Origin: Bryoerythrophyllum caledonicum
Taxonomy: Eukaryota; Streptophyta; Bryopsida; Pottiales; Pottiaceae
DNA length: 64,000 nucleotides
Reading direction: 5' to 3'
NCBI GenBank assembly: GCA_963971425.1
Contig: OZ020518.1
Span: forward strand, 17,674,990-17,738,989
The notes under the pieces were generated by a model. The model saw only the letters and a list, made by a program, of their open reading frames with translations, ran no database searches and had not been told where the DNA came from. Each line of letters opens with the position of its first letter. The stretch's first letter is position 1. The translations under genes and the position numbers were made by a program. Of the stretch, positions 1 through 11,156 are shown piece by piece.

Positions 1-1670
1 TCATACTCCGTGATTTCGAGCATTACTGCCGAAAAAGACACTCCGAGTGGACCACAGAGCTTCATAACAATCTGTTTAGGGCCCTTTTGGCCTCACCATT
101 GTTTTGAATTTGCAAGTTATTGGCTAGATAAGGATTCAATAAAGCCCCTACATAATGGAGATATCTTGTCATCATCTTCCAACGCCGTAGGAATGATCCT
201 TCAAGGCGAGTTGCAATTCCGTCAAGCATGTTGAATGGCGCATTGCGCAGCTTGAACACGTGCTCCTTTAGCTTGTTCATGGTCACCCAAGCAATTCCCA
301 TTGCCGGAGTGTCACCATCAAAAGTCCGCAATTCCTTTAGTACTGGTGCCACTACAAATTCAAAGTTAGTGCACCGATGCCAGAAAGTCTCGTCTAGAAC
401 GGTGGCTCGCACCTGTGATGCCTTCGCATGGGCACGGTGCCCGTTTTGCCTATCGAAAAGAGAGGATACGTAGGATATCCATGTTGGATCTATCATAACC
501 ATCTCCAGGGCATTCTTCACTTCCAACAAATGATGGATCATTATGTAATTGCATGCAAACCTTGTTGCTGCTGGCTACAACAGAGACAATTTTGGCGAAA
601 ATCGACGAAAAAGGGCCATGGGCACATAGTGGTTCCGGATATACAATGCAATCTGTTTCGCCTTCTGGACGAGGTCTGCAAACATGCCTTCCTTCCCCCA
701 GTCCTCAAGGAGGAGGTCCAAAATATGTGCACAACACCCTAGAGTATATATGTGCGGGTACTCATCGTTGACCTTGTTCATTGCCCCCAACATGTTTGAA
801 GCATTATCGGTGCACACTTCGACCACATTCAATGGTCCAACCTTACAGATAAAACTTTTCAATTGGTCCCCTATATATGCCGTAGATTTCTTCATACCTG
901 TGGTCTCTATAGACCCCAAGAAGATATCACCCATTGGACATACGAGCATGATATTCATGAGAGGGCGACGTGTAACATTGTCCCATCCGTCCAAGCATAT
1001 TGTTGCCCCATACTTGGCAATATCTACGCCGGTCCTCTTGTGCACAAGGTCTTTCACTTTTTTTTAGAGGCTCAATGTATGTCGTCTTCATGGCATTGTA
1101 CGATGGCGGTGTATAATCGAAACCCGCCTTTGACGTTGCGAGGGTGGCCTTCATGAAGGCCGGATGTCTAACCACGTTGAATGCAACGTTTGCTTCATAA
1201 AAAAAATGTTCTCATAATTCGTCCAACTCTTTTCGTTTTTCTATTTGGTAAGCCTCTGGAAAGCTCCGTTGTTGTACAGATCTTGGTGTTGATGATGCTG
1301 CTTGGCTTAGAGGATTCGTGGATTGCGTATTCTCCTCATTTCGAGTTTCTAAGAAACTACCTTGTTGGATGGATTGGCTAAAACAAGGTTCAGTGGAACA
1401 TAATGCTGGTGCGCTAGGAAGGCCAACGATCTCGGCTTCGGTCATCCTAATAAGAATAATATTCCCGCATCTTTTAAAACGGGTCTTAACAGCTGTTGAG
1501 GCCTTAGTGCATGAAGTCTTCGTCCATTGTGGATATCCATAGTGTGACATGCACCTCCCAGGTTTGTATGCGAATGTGTAATTGCACCAAACACATGTCA
1601 CTTGATCCTTCTTGTTAAATGTGTACCATGGGGCCCACTCCTTCGTTTGAGCCCTTTGTTGAGATGACAT
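1..1670 (-). pseudogene. hAT-family transposase (BED finger + DUF659-like), broken and cut by window edge
   Basis: The frames read leftwards from an ATG at 1670. The N-terminal part has a BED-type zinc finger (VTCVWCNYTF, then a His-containing segment). The middle part (about 1060-575) has the DUF659/hAT-like core (ICLDGWDNVTRRPLMNIM and VCTDNASNMLGAMNKV, typical of plant hAT transposases), followed by a PAATRFA-type segment and LLEVKNALEMVM. The C-terminal dimerisation region lies beyond the left edge. Breaks seen: an in-frame TGA at 1212-1214, a frameshift at the T-run near 1057-1066, and a TAG at 575-577. The protein would bind transposon ends and cut and paste DNA, but this copy cannot make a full protein. 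The family call rests on motif recognition and is firm; the subfamily is not known. Terminal repeats were not identified. Confidence 0.8.
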
Positions 1671-1896
1671 CACAATAAAATTGGCACGCAGTGTTGAGCC
1701 AAAGAGAATCGGCCAAAAGTAATAGGAAATTGTGTGTGCATAGAAAATGTTGACCCAAAGGTCAGTCACAAACTTGTAGATTCATGCAAGGACTCAAGGA
1801 GCCCAATAAGGAGTTCCAAGACACGAAGCCAAGGATGTGAGGTGAGTCAAGCACATCGCATATAGTTCTTATATAGTGTTGGAGGAGGAGCATCTG

Positions 1897-2040
1897 GGGC
1901 CGGGCGCACACAAGGGTGGCCGGGCGCATTCTCTATGTCGCCGGGCGCGCACGCTGGTAGCCGAACGCGCACGCTTCCAGCCGAGCGCGCACGCTGTGGA
2001 GCCGGGCGCGCACAATGTTGGGGCGTGCGCACTAATTCGA
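1897..2040. repeat. CpG-rich minisatellite array 1 (about 20-21 bp units)
   Basis: About seven imperfect units, each built around GCCGGGCGCGCACGCTG or a close variant. They stand out sharply from AT-rich surroundings. The array lies between the hAT remnant and the 3' end of family copy 1. Open frames through it (Arg/Pro/Ala rich) are a by-product of composition. Confidence 0.85.
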
Positions 2041-2253
2041 CGGTATATTGAAACATTGCAACACTTAACATTTTGATATGTAAAACATCTCATAAAAATC
2101 CACTAAATATACATGATGCCACTCAATTTACAAGGCTTTATTCAATATACAAAATATCGCTCAATATGAAATGGCAGTTACAAAATTGTAGAAAGCTCTT
2201 GTTCCAAAACAATTCAACATTGCTCTATGTACATTTCTGGCACTGTTGTAGTT

Positions 2254-3187
2254 CTAGAATCCCTTAAAGCCAGTAAAAAATGAAAGAAGATTGTCTTTCT
2301 CCTGAACTCGTGCCTTCAAGTCTTGAATTTCTTCAAGACATTTCGCAACTTCATTCTCCTTCTCATCGAGCTCTTCTCCTAGATCCTCAATTACGTTCAA
2401 GCTTTCATTTAGTCGCTTCACAACTCGAAGATAATCGTCACGACTCACCCAATCACCCTCCGTAGACTTTTTTTTATTATCCACGCCCTCCTCAGGTACC
2501 GCATCCGTCTTCGTGGCATCTCCGTCTTGTTGTGAAACCGACGGTTTAGGGTTCGACGTTGATATGATGGACAATTCTTGTTGCCTACGCACAGACTGAT
2601 GACATCTAGTATCCGAGTCGGATGATGAAGATGCGGACCACTCGATTGTTTGATTCGAAGGTTCAACTTCCATGGTTTTCCCGAGACCTTCTCCTGGAAA
2701 CTTCCCCACAAACGGTATTGTTAATCCAATGACTTGCGCCATCTTGGAGTGTGTTTGGATTTCCATTGTCCTCCAATCAACCGGTACGCCAAGTACCACC
2801 TCCGCGTAAACCATCCATAAAATTGAAATGTTTACCGAGTTGTGGCTCAATTTCGCCTCGTCGTCAATGGAAGTTGTGCTGGTACGCTTGGATACAACGC
2901 TCCTTGAAGAACTCATTGGTGCAGTACCCCAAGTTGGCCCTGTTTGTATGTCGCATTAGAAAATACCGCGAGTATGGGCAGAGGTGCCCCAAATGACACC
3001 ATCCAATGTATTTTGCACATTGTGCAAATGTCCATGGAGTTGGAACTGACTTCCAACCAGAAAATGCCTTCATCTTCTCATCCATCAACACGTGAAGGCG
3101 CTTCTTCTGCTTTGAGCGTGCGTGAAGAAAATCACGTTGTCGCTTTCCGTGGGGACTGCTAGTGGTAGATGGTTGTCCAGAATCCAT
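2254..3187 (-). pseudogene. Unrecognised WCHL/coiled-coil family, copy 1 (frameshifted)
   Basis: I do not recognise this family. The start ATG at 3187 gives a basic stretch (KRQRDFLHARSKQKKRLHVL), then PTPWTFAQCAKYIGWCHLG, a PYSRY motif and YCTNEFFKERCIQAYQ. The frame is then lost near 2870-2916. It resumes in another frame with ISILWMVYAEVVLGVPVDWR, a Ser/Asp-rich acidic linker and a C-terminal heptad-like coiled coil (about the last 60 residues). The order of motifs matches copy 2 (4293-5246) and copy 3 (9444-10571). Copies 1 and 2 also share upstream non-coding sequence (about 3205-3325 and 5255-5375, both with GTGTCAATAGACACCG), so they are segmental duplicates. Trp/Cys/His conservation suggests a folded nucleic-acid- or metal-binding domain; that is inference. 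An intron at the break cannot be excluded. Confidence 0.55.
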
Positions 3188-3363
3188 GGTGACGAGGTGG
3201 AGGAATACGAAGGTGGCAAAATACAAAGGTGTCAATAGACACCGTAAAAAACTTCCCAAAAGTGCCAAGCAAGCAGCCGCCACGAGGCAGTTGCAGGCCA
3301 AAGCGCCTAGGAAGTGGGGTCCGTAACTTTGAAATCTCATATTTATAGTAAATTAGTGACCTA

Positions 3364-3430
3364 TGGCGGGCGCATACGACCAAGAGGCGCGCGTACGCTA
3401 GAGGGCTGCGCGCGTACGCGAGAGGGGTGT
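3364..3430. repeat. CpG-rich minisatellite array 2 (short)
   Basis: About three or four units resembling GGCGCGCGTACGCTAGAG, immediately upstream of family copy 1. Same sequence style as the arrays at 1897, 5428 and 10833. Confidence 0.7.
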
Positions 3431-4100
3431 GCCTTGAACTTGTGCCTTGAACTTGACATACAATACTTCTACTTACTTATAACCTAGTGCCTTGAATTTA
3501 TACTTACTTATACAATACTTATACTTTTACATACAATACTTAATACTTATACTTACTTATACAATACTTCTACTTACCTAGGCACACAATACTTATGCTT
3601 ACTTAATGATTTTTTGGGGAGAGTTAGTACCTTCAATTAGCATGCTCAATGATTTGTTCCGCAAACTTATACTCATTTTAAGATATAATATGGATAATTT
3701 GTATGGTAGAATGCCATCTCTTATCATTTGGAAGGCCGTTGCAATTAGTTACATGTAATTCAACCAAGAATAATAATGTTGCATTAATATTGGGGATTTT
3801 GTTACCTCCCAAATCATTTATTATGCAAGAAAGTAACATGATTTTTATTGTTTAGTCTTATGATTGACATGTTTGAGACAAAAATTTAAGTTTTATTCTT
3901 CAACACATGATATAAATTCCACTACAAAAAAATTCTCGATGATACTATAGACTATTGTAGTCGGTTATAAAATATTAGACAAAAGTGAATTTAATTTATT
4001 GACTGGGGTGCATGAAGTTGTACAATCATGGAAGATCATAACACATTCATCAAATATATAATTTAAACGTATACAAGACTGTATAGAACATTCAATTTAT
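3431..4100. repeat. AT-rich spacer with tandem ACTTATACTT-type repeats
   Basis: At about 3456-3605 short imperfect tandem units of the type TACTTACTTATACAATACTT recur. The rest (3606-4100) is AT-rich with no gene, RNA or transposon signal that I can see. Confidence 0.6.
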
Positions 4101-4292
4101 TACATCTAGCCAAATTATAAAACATGGTGAATCATACAAACTTGATTAACGTCAGAGATAAACAATATTGTTTTGAATTAAAGCCATTTAGAAATAAAGT
4201 GCAATTTACAAAATTCACAAGGTCTATGATTTCAAAATGTTACAAAATTGCCCGTTTATCATTCATGACACTACTTCCATTGCTATCAAATT

Positions 4293-5246
4293 CTACGACT
4301 TTAAAGTAAACACCAACTTCGCGTATTCCTGGATTTGATTGTCCTTTTCTTGGAGTACAACGCGTGATTTTTGAAGTTCTTCTTTGTTGCGGTTGGCTTC
4401 TTCTACCAGATTCTTGTTTTCCTGTAAACTCTGCTGATATTTAGCAAGAAGTTGAAGATGAGCCTCTCGTCCAATTGGAACATCATCAGAAGACTCTAGA
4501 TTTTCATTGATGTTCTCATATGCAACCGCATTCATCTCAGTTTGATCTTCTTCCTTGCCGGAATCTTCTGCAATTGTCGGTGTTTCTTGGAGGGCAGAAT
4601 CTAGCCAATGGCATTTATTAAAGCCCCTAATCTCCTTGCGAATAGATGGGTCGCATCCAGTGTCCGAGTCGTCACTGGAAGTGTCTGACCACACGACTTC
4701 CTTGTTTGGAACTTCAACTTCCTTCGCCTTTTTTCCTAGAGTTTTGCCCGGAAACTTGCGCTCTATTGGTAGTGACGCCGTGGATATTGGTGTCATCTTG
4801 GAGTTTGGTTGTATTTCCATCGTCCTCCAATCGACTACTACTCCGAGTATAATCTCAGCATACACCATACGTAAAATGGATAGATTCACCTCGTTCCGGA
4901 AAACCTTTGCCGTGTTGTAGATGTGCTAGTACGCTTGGATGCATCGTTCTTTGAATACTTCATTGGTGCAGTAATTCAAATTACCCTTGTCGTATTTCCA
5001 AAGTTGCGAATACCGCGAATGTGGCCACATTCGTCCCAAATGACACCAGGCAATGTACTTTGCACACTGTGTAAATGTCCACGGACTTGGTACATCTCCC
5101 CAGCCTCGAAATGCCTTCAACTCACCATCGATGAATATGTGAATGCATTTCTTCTGCTTGTGGTTGCGTACTCGTCCCGCATCACGCTCTCGTTTCTTCA
5201 TTTTCTTCTCGGAAGCCCGAATCTCAGAAGGCCCACTTGAGTCCAT
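4293..5246 (-). pseudogene. Unrecognised WCHL/coiled-coil family, copy 2 (single in-frame TAG)
   Basis: ATG at 5246. The frame is continuous to 4293 except for one TAG at 4926-4928. The N-terminal half has a Lys/Arg-rich segment, KKCIHIFIDGELKAFRGW, PSPWTFTQCAKYIAWCHLG, SRYSQ and YCTNEVFKERCIQAY followed by the stop. The second half continues in the same frame with NLSILRMVYAEIILGVVVDW, a Ser/Asp-rich acidic linker and a C-terminal coiled coil. In copy 1 the residue at the stop is Gln (QAYQH), so CAG to TAG is the simplest change. It is about 317 codons counting the stop. Function unknown; the pattern of conserved Trp, Cys and His residues is shared with copies 1 and 3. It may be a recent pseudogene, or translated by readthrough; the sequence alone cannot decide. 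Confidence 0.55.
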
Positions 5247-5427
5247 GCTTGAAACTAGCGTGAAGGGGCACCGGGAGTAAAAGGGTGTCAATAGACACCG
5301 GGACCCACTCTCCAATAGTGTTTAGCAAGCAGCCGCCACGTGACAATTGCAGGCCAAAGCGCCTTGGGAAGTGGACCCATCGTGCCACGATTCCCAAACT
5401 CATAGCAAGGCACGCATGCCCCCCATA

Positions 5428-5768
5428 GGCCGCGCTCGTACGAGATGGGACGGTCTCGCGCATACCAATCATGGTCTCGGGAGGAAGATCAAAATGGCCG
5501 GGCGCGTATGAATGGGGCCGAGCGCGTGCGCTTCAGGGTCGGGCGTGTGCGCTGTGAGGCCGGGCGCACGCGAATGGGGGCCGGACGCGTGCATTTTGAA
5601 TCGAGGCGCAGGCTTTGGGCTAGGCGCGCGCGAATGGGGGCCTGACGCGCACGAATAGTGACAGTGCGCGCACAAATGAAGACCGGGCGCGTGCGCTCTG
5701 AGGCTAGGCGCGCGCGAACAGTGGCCGGGCGCGTACGCTGTAGGGCCGGGCGCGCGCAAATAGGGACC
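5428..5768. repeat. CpG-rich minisatellite array 3 (about 14 units)
   Basis: Imperfect 20-21 bp units of the form GGCCGGGCGCGTGCGCTNNN run head to tail from about 5490 to 5768, with a degraded start from 5428. The array separates the 5' flank of family copy 2 from the 3' flank of the RING-like gene. CpG density is very high and contrasts with the AT-rich flanks. Long Arg/Pro/Ala ORFs on both strands here are artefacts. Confidence 0.85.
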
Positions 5769-5968
5769 ATGCAAAGTTCTAATGTTGCAAATTGGATTAT
5801 CTTAAATGTTACAAACTAATTTCAATGTTTAAAAGGAGATGCAAGAATTGGGTCAATGCTTTATAGATGTCCTTATATTTATTTTGCACATGCAAATTTC
5901 GCAACATATAAAATGGTTACAAATGCTATGCTTTCATCTTGCATTCTATTTGCATATACTCCACTTCA

Positions 5969-7273
5969 TCAAGCATCGGCTCCACTTGGTTCACCACTTC
6001 CTGAGGCCCCATCATCCAGCAATTTACGAGCCGCTCGTGTCCTCCGGTGAGGCCCATCCGCGTTTACTAGAGCACGTAACATTTCGGAGTTCCGAAGTGC
6101 TTTGAGAGTCTTCATAGTCGCCGGACTATGTTCCTCAAGAAGGAAATCAATAGCTTCCTCCTTCCAAGTTTCTTTCCATTGCGATTCTTCCCATTGCAAC
6201 GCATTGTGAAGGTCAAGATCAGTGGCCTCTCCCAATTCTGACACCAGACGTCCCTGGTCATTCCACAGTTTTCCATCTGGACGTCGCCCGAATTGAAATA
6301 GCTTCCGCCTAGCATCCCAATATCCGCCCATGACTTGGTAGAAGAAGTTTCGTTTACCAACATGGTCCGCGGTGGTTCCCGATATGAGCTTCTTGGCTAC
6401 TCGTACAATTTCTTTGTGGTCATTTTCCCAACCAAATTGCGTGCTTACACTGGACCTATGTAGTTGGTGGCACTGCGCACGCCAATTCCACACCAAATAA
6501 TCTCCCCACTTTTGAGCATAGGCATCCCCAGGCGCATTCTCTGGATTCAGCTCCCAACTAGGTGGCATGTAGGCGGTGAGGCCAAACACTTCATACAAGC
6601 GCTTATGAAATGGTGCTCTATACTTTGCGCAAAACCTAGGTGTCAAGATACCACCTAGCAGACACATCGGATGGTATAAACACCGACACGTGCCAAGAGC
6701 ATATGCACCTTCTAGCCCAAACGGATTTAAACAAACCGGGCAAGCATCTTCATTTTGCGTGAAGCTTGCTGATGTTGGCCATAATTTGCGTGGTGCCATG
6801 TTTCCGCTTGGTTGAAGGGCATGAGAAGACATAGCCTCTACGTGGTTCCACTCCAACTTTGCCCAGTCAATAGATTTACCATCTGGCAACAGAGGCAATT
6901 CAGTTGGAAACAACTCGTCGATGTGAGCCCAAGATGTGAGTCCAAAGTCACGGCGCGTATTATTCGTCAGATATTCGTTGTCAATCTTCTTGAATTCTAT
7001 TGCCATTTGCCTCGCACGGTCAACATTCAAGATGCATGCTACCTTCCATTGATAGTACTGCTTGCCCACCGATCTAATCTTTTTTCGAAGGATGTCGTTT
7101 GCATTGCGAAGCTGAACTAGTTCTGTGCTTGGATTAGCTGGGGAAAATGATAGAGAATCCTCGGTGCGGATGGAATCTACGAATGACTGTGCTGCTACAG
7201 TCGGCGGCGGTAGAAAAACAAACGGACGACTAGTGAAGCGGTGACGCGGTGGTCTTGTCGGGGTCTCTAGCAA
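5969..7273 (-). CDS. RING-like zinc-finger protein of unknown function, 5' end uncertain
   Basis: The frame of 434 codons has no stop, unlike its neighbours. The N-terminal 60 residues are Pro/Ser rich, followed by a predicted helical stretch. At about residues 175-230 there is a RING-like pattern: CPVC, then GTCRCLYHPMC, then FCAKYRAPF. This fits C-x2-C...C-x-C-x2-H-x2-C...C-x2-Y, so the last zinc ligand (normally Cys) is Tyr, a TGT-to-TAT type change. After it comes a Trp-rich region (YLVWNWRAQCHQLHRS, FGWENDHKEIV) and a basic/acidic C-terminus. RING proteins usually act as ubiquitin E3 ligases, but loss of one ligand makes this doubtful. No in-frame ATG precedes the conserved part (the frame opens with TTG). 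The true start may be in an upstream exon joined near the TAG at about 7266-7270, or may be lost. It lies between copies 2 and 3 of the WCHL family on the same strand, so they may form one module. Confidence 0.55.
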   Translation of the reverse strand: MLETPTRPPRHRFTSRPFVFLPPPTVAAQSFVDSIRTEDSLSFSPANPSTELVQLRNANDILRKKIRSVGKQYYQWKVACILNVDRARQMAIEFKKIDNEYLTNNTRRDFGLTSWAHIDELFPTELPLLPDGKSIDWAKLEWNHVEAMSSHALQPSGNMAPRKLWPTSASFTQNEDACPVCLNPFGLEGAYALGTCRCLYHPMCLLGGILTPRFCAKYRAPFHKRLYEVFGLTAYMPPSWELNPENAPGDAYAQKWGDYLVWNWRAQCHQLHRSSVSTQFGWENDHKEIVRVAKKLISGTTADHVGKRNFFYQVMGGYWDARRKLFQFGRRPDGKLWNDQGRLVSELGEATDLDLHNALQWEESQWKETWKEEAIDFLLEEHSPATMKTLKALRNSEMLRALVNADGPHRRTRAARKLLDDGASGSGEPSGADA

Positions 7274-8148
7274 GCAGCTAGTAATGTTGCCAATAACATT
7301 GGCGATTGTGAGCCAAATAAACCGCCTCTAATGGATGGCTTATCTTGAACACAAGACCCTACATATGGGATGCAACCCCTTGTGCAAACATACTTTAACC
7401 ATTCATACAAGCATGATGACCCAAGGCGTGGTCACTTAAGAGGGTTCGTTAATAATTAGTGATGTGATGGCTGAATTCAGCCTTAGGTTGAATCCAACCT
7501 TTAGACAAGCGTAAATTCCGCCTCTAAGCTTTGTTTCCAATGTTTTAAAGCTCCATTAGGTTCAATTTTGCCTTGTGAACTTGATTAGCACCTTAACCAC
7601 CACTTCCAGGCCCAAGTGCGACCCTAACAGCAGCAACCAGCAGACAGGCTCCTCTTTTTATGTTAAAAGTTTAATTCTTCATTATCTTCGTGATTATGAC
7701 TCCGTTTTTTACGTTTGTTTTTTTGCATTCTTATTAGTTTTTCTTGCTTAACACGATGGCAGCCTTCAATCGATCATTTGACTCGACCCTGGACCTCCCA
7801 GCCAGCGACCAGCAGTGCACCTTCAACATATGACTTTATTCAAGATCATGCACCACATTCCTACGCATGTATCACATTCATTCACACAAGAATCCACCCC
7901 AGCCTTACTAAGAGTGAGCCTCCAGCTGTGTTCACTTACTAATGGCGCTCTAATCGGTTATTTAGTTGAATATATAGCAAACCCTAATTCTACCGAAAAA
8001 TTGGCAGCGCTTCCGCGTGGTTTTTGTATTTAGAAAATTAGGGTTCAAGTCATACACATGGAATTGAAGAGGTTTGAGGGAGAAAAGAAAAGGGGCTCCC
8101 TGATTTAATTCGGTTCACCCTCCATCCTTAGCCTTCGACTTGCTTTGT

Positions 8149-8226
8149 CAGCTCGTGATCTTGCTCCTCTTGTTCAGCTCGTGATCTTGCTCCTCTTGTT
8201 CAGCTCGTGATCTTGCTCCTCTTGTT
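8149..8226. repeat. 26-bp tandem repeat, three copies
   Basis: Three almost perfect copies of a unit containing CAGCTCGTGATCTTGCTCC and ending CTCTTGTT, head to tail. Confidence 0.85.
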
Positions 8227-8242
8227 GGTGCTCTTCACTCTG

Positions 8243-8506
8243 CAGCCCGTATCTTCGTCGTCACAGCTCCGATCCGCACATTCTTAAGCTTGTTGAAAAG
8301 CCAACGTTCTAATCTATCTACCTCTGGAATCTTAGCTCGATTGGACAAGAACTCCGCTACTGACGAGGGAAAACCTGAGGCCGTATGAGATCCGCCACCG
8401 ATCCTCCAGCTGGTCGTCCTCACTCCGCCGCCCGTATCTTTGTTGTCACAGCTCCGATCCGCACGTTCTTAAGCTTGTTGAAAAGCCAACGTTCTAATCT
8501 ATCTGC
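8243..8506. repeat. Direct repeat pair of about 75 bp, 188 bp apart
   Basis: The segments starting at 8243 and 8431 share CCGTATCTT, CACAGCTCCGATCCGCAC and CTTAAGCTTGTTGAAAAGCC with only a few differences. This looks like a recent local duplication. Confidence 0.8.
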
Positions 8507-9443
8507 TGTCCTATTTTCGCAACGATTGAATCAAATTCCAGCCCACAGGAGGGGGAAATCTGAACCCTACCTCTCTCTCTCCTTCCACACACCTCTCTCG
8601 GTTTCCTAGCTCCTACCACACACCTCTCTAACTCCTACCTCCCACACTTCGAATGAGCGCTCTCCAAGGGGGTAACCCCAAGGCCCTTGCTCCCTTTTTT
8701 GTTCCCAAGGTCATTCCCTTCGTCGTTCACAGCCGCCATTTTGGGTGGGCACATTAATGGTCACACTAAACAACTAGTAACTAAAAGCTAATAAATCACT
8801 AGCCACCCTTGCATTTAACACAAGTGGGTGTCCCACTAACCAAGGAATATCTAAATCTAAACTTTGACTCCATGCCACATGTGTATGCATGATCTCAATA
8901 AGTGAGCTATTAGCTAATTTTGAAAGGTGCAAAAAAATCTAACTCTACCTAGCTTGAATTTCCCTTGCTTGGGGGAATTCCTAATTTACTTAGTGATTGG
9001 TGAGGGTTTTTTTCCACTTCTTTTTGGACCCTTTTGACTATTTTTTTAAGGGCTTTTAACGCCCCATTCTTTTTTCTTTTCTCCTCACCATCCTCCTTCT
9101 TCTTCTCCCATTTTTTTGGTTTCGTGATTTCTTCATCGTGACCGAATACGGTCTACAACTCGATAGGAGGTAAATTCTTCTCCACCACTACTCATTTTAA
9201 TTCTTTTCTAATTTTCTTTTGTCTTTTTTCCCTTCTCTCTTTGCTTTTCTTTTCTGGTTTATTTCCTTTTTTTCTTCCTTTTTGGCTAACTACATAAATT
9301 CCGCGATTGCCCATAAATGGCTCCTCTTTTAGTGAGGGGAAAGGCCACTTGGCCATTTTAATCAAAAAACCATGAGCTAGTCCATGGGATAACCCATTTT
9401 CACCACTCATTAGCCTTAATGGACCCGACGTGAGGTCCATTCA

Positions 9444-10571
9444 TCACCGTGAGCCGTTTTTGCGGCTCACAGCGATCATTGTCTCGTCCACACTTCGAGC
9501 AACTTCGCCAATATCAGCCTGGCTAGCAACACGTTCTCGACGCAACTCTTCTATCTCGGCTACTTGCTTGGTAATAATATCACCCTTTGCACTGGATTGC
9601 AGCTTGAGGTTTTCAATCTCTTCTTGGAGACGTTGAATCATCTCATCCTTCAAGCTCATAGTGTCCAATAACTCCTGGTGAGCATCGACGGTCGTACTTA
9701 CGGACCCTGATGCTACATGCCTGGTGTTGGAAGTGGTGACTACGACATCCATCATTGGCATTTCATCCATAACATGGATGGATTCTTCATCTCCAACACC
9801 CTCAAGCCTCGCGGCGGGTTCATCATCGCCAACAAGATTTACGATTGGTAAATCTACTTGGCCACCTCCTTGAACCAATAGACGTCCTGTTTGATGGAGC
9901 TTCACTCGTTGCCGCTTTTTTGGTGATGTACTCGCGACTAGAGAAGTCGATGAACACCGACCTATACGTCCATTTGAGTATGAATTCGGTGATGAATCTG
10001 ACTCTACCGGAGCTACTTCTTCTAGGCCATCCGTTTTCTGTCGCCCTAGTGCCATAAAAGAAAACACTCGATGTTGCGCCTTAGGCACATCGACATGCAT
10101 CCACACCCTCGGCATTTTTGGAGTTTTCCGCACAGTCCTCCAATCCACTCGCTTATTGAGAACGACCTCCGCATATACCATGCGAGCGAGATAGAGGGGA
10201 TAATCATTGCGGGGCATGAATTCAAGCTCGTATAAGTATTGGTGCACTTGGAGGGCACGAGCTCAAAACGCCTCATTGATGCAATACTTCAAATTCGCCT
10301 TGTTTGCGCGACGATTTATTAAATGGCGATATGGAGTAAACATCTTCGACAAATGGCACCACTCGATGTAATCCACGCAAGTGACATATGACCATGGCGA
10401 TGGCTCATTTTGCCAACCCACGAATGCAATCTTCGCTGGATTGTTGAACATGTGCATCCGCTTCTTTTGGAGCTTCCCGTGCCTCGCCCTATCTCTATCT
10501 TTCTCCCTCTTCCTCTGCGCGGTGGACATTGGTGGCTGTTGTTGGGCATCCGGCTCACTCTCACTCTCCAT
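9444..10571 (-). pseudogene. Unrecognised WCHL/coiled-coil family, copy 3 (single in-frame TGA)
   Basis: ATG at 10571. The frame is continuous to 9444 apart from a TGA at 10263-10265. It has a basic N-terminus (RKREKDRDRARHGKLQKKRM), then PSPWSYVTCVDYIEWCHLS, PYRHL and NLKYCINEAF followed by the stop. After the stop the frame gives ARALQVHQYLYELEF, LYLARMVYAEVVLNKRVDW, a longer acidic Ser/Asp linker than in copies 1 and 2, and a long C-terminal coiled coil (LKDEMIQRLQEEIENLKL and beyond). CGA to TGA would explain the stop. It is the most diverged copy, so the family was not produced by one recent duplication. Function unknown. Confidence 0.55.
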
Positions 10572-10832
10572 AGCCGAACACTGTAAAAAAATCTACCAAA
10601 ATGTTCGTTAACTACGCTAAGCTCTATCGAAAAAAAAACTAACATAAATTACCACCTTGGATTTCAAAATAATCCAAGGTAGCGATGTTAACTAATTAGA
10701 CAGGTGATCCATGCGGTGATGCAATATGTCGTATGGATGTGTGCAAATCTGGAGCCCCAATCGAAGATCACGCAATCAGCCACCTTAAAAAGATAGTTGA
10801 AGGCCACGATTTCCAATTGGGGTTTGTGAGAT

Positions 10833-11156
10833 GGGCTGGGTGCGCGCAACCATTTATACTAGTGGGCCGGGCGCGCACGCGGCATAGGAAACGTGCGCAT
10901 GCCGTATGGGGACCGCCGGACCGGGCGCTTACGTTGGGGTCTCGCGCGTACGTTTCGGGGTCTCGGGCGTAGGGTTTAGGGCCTCGCGCGTAGGATCCAC
11001 GGTCGGGCGCGTGGACATTGGAGTCGGGCGCGTGAGGGAACAGGCTGGGCGTGAACCGGAACGGACTGTACGCGTGCGGGACGGGCTGGGCGCGAGCAGG
11101 AACGGCCAGGCGCGTGCGGAAACAAGCTCTATTCGTGCAGGAACAGGCTCTATTCG
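10833..11156. repeat. CpG-rich minisatellite array 4, running into an assembly gap
   Basis: About 15 imperfect 20-21 bp units (GGCCGGGCGCG-type on the plus strand), ending with diverged units containing GTGCAGGAACAGGCTC directly before the run of Ns. Confidence 0.8.

Larger units (their letters stand above)
7274..9440. other. Non-coding spacer with short repeats
   Basis: I see no convincing gene. At about 8149-8226 a 26-bp unit (core CAGCTCGTGATCTTGCTCC) is repeated three times. At 8243-8318 and 8431-8506 there is a near-identical direct repeat of about 75 bp (core GTTGAAAAGCCAACGTTCTA). About 9040-9290 is strongly pyrimidine-rich on the plus strand. The block 8641-9190 looks like degraded retroelement or UTR sequence, but no ends could be set. 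Confidence 0.5.

Noticed and set aside
5469-5774. Arg/Pro/Ala-rich ORFs on both strands
   Set aside because: Product of the CpG-rich minisatellite, which lacks stop triplets. Same for the ORFs at 1847-2093 and 10906-11567.
8149-8226. CRISPR-like array
   Set aside because: Three direct tandem copies with no spacers, in a plant nuclear sequence.
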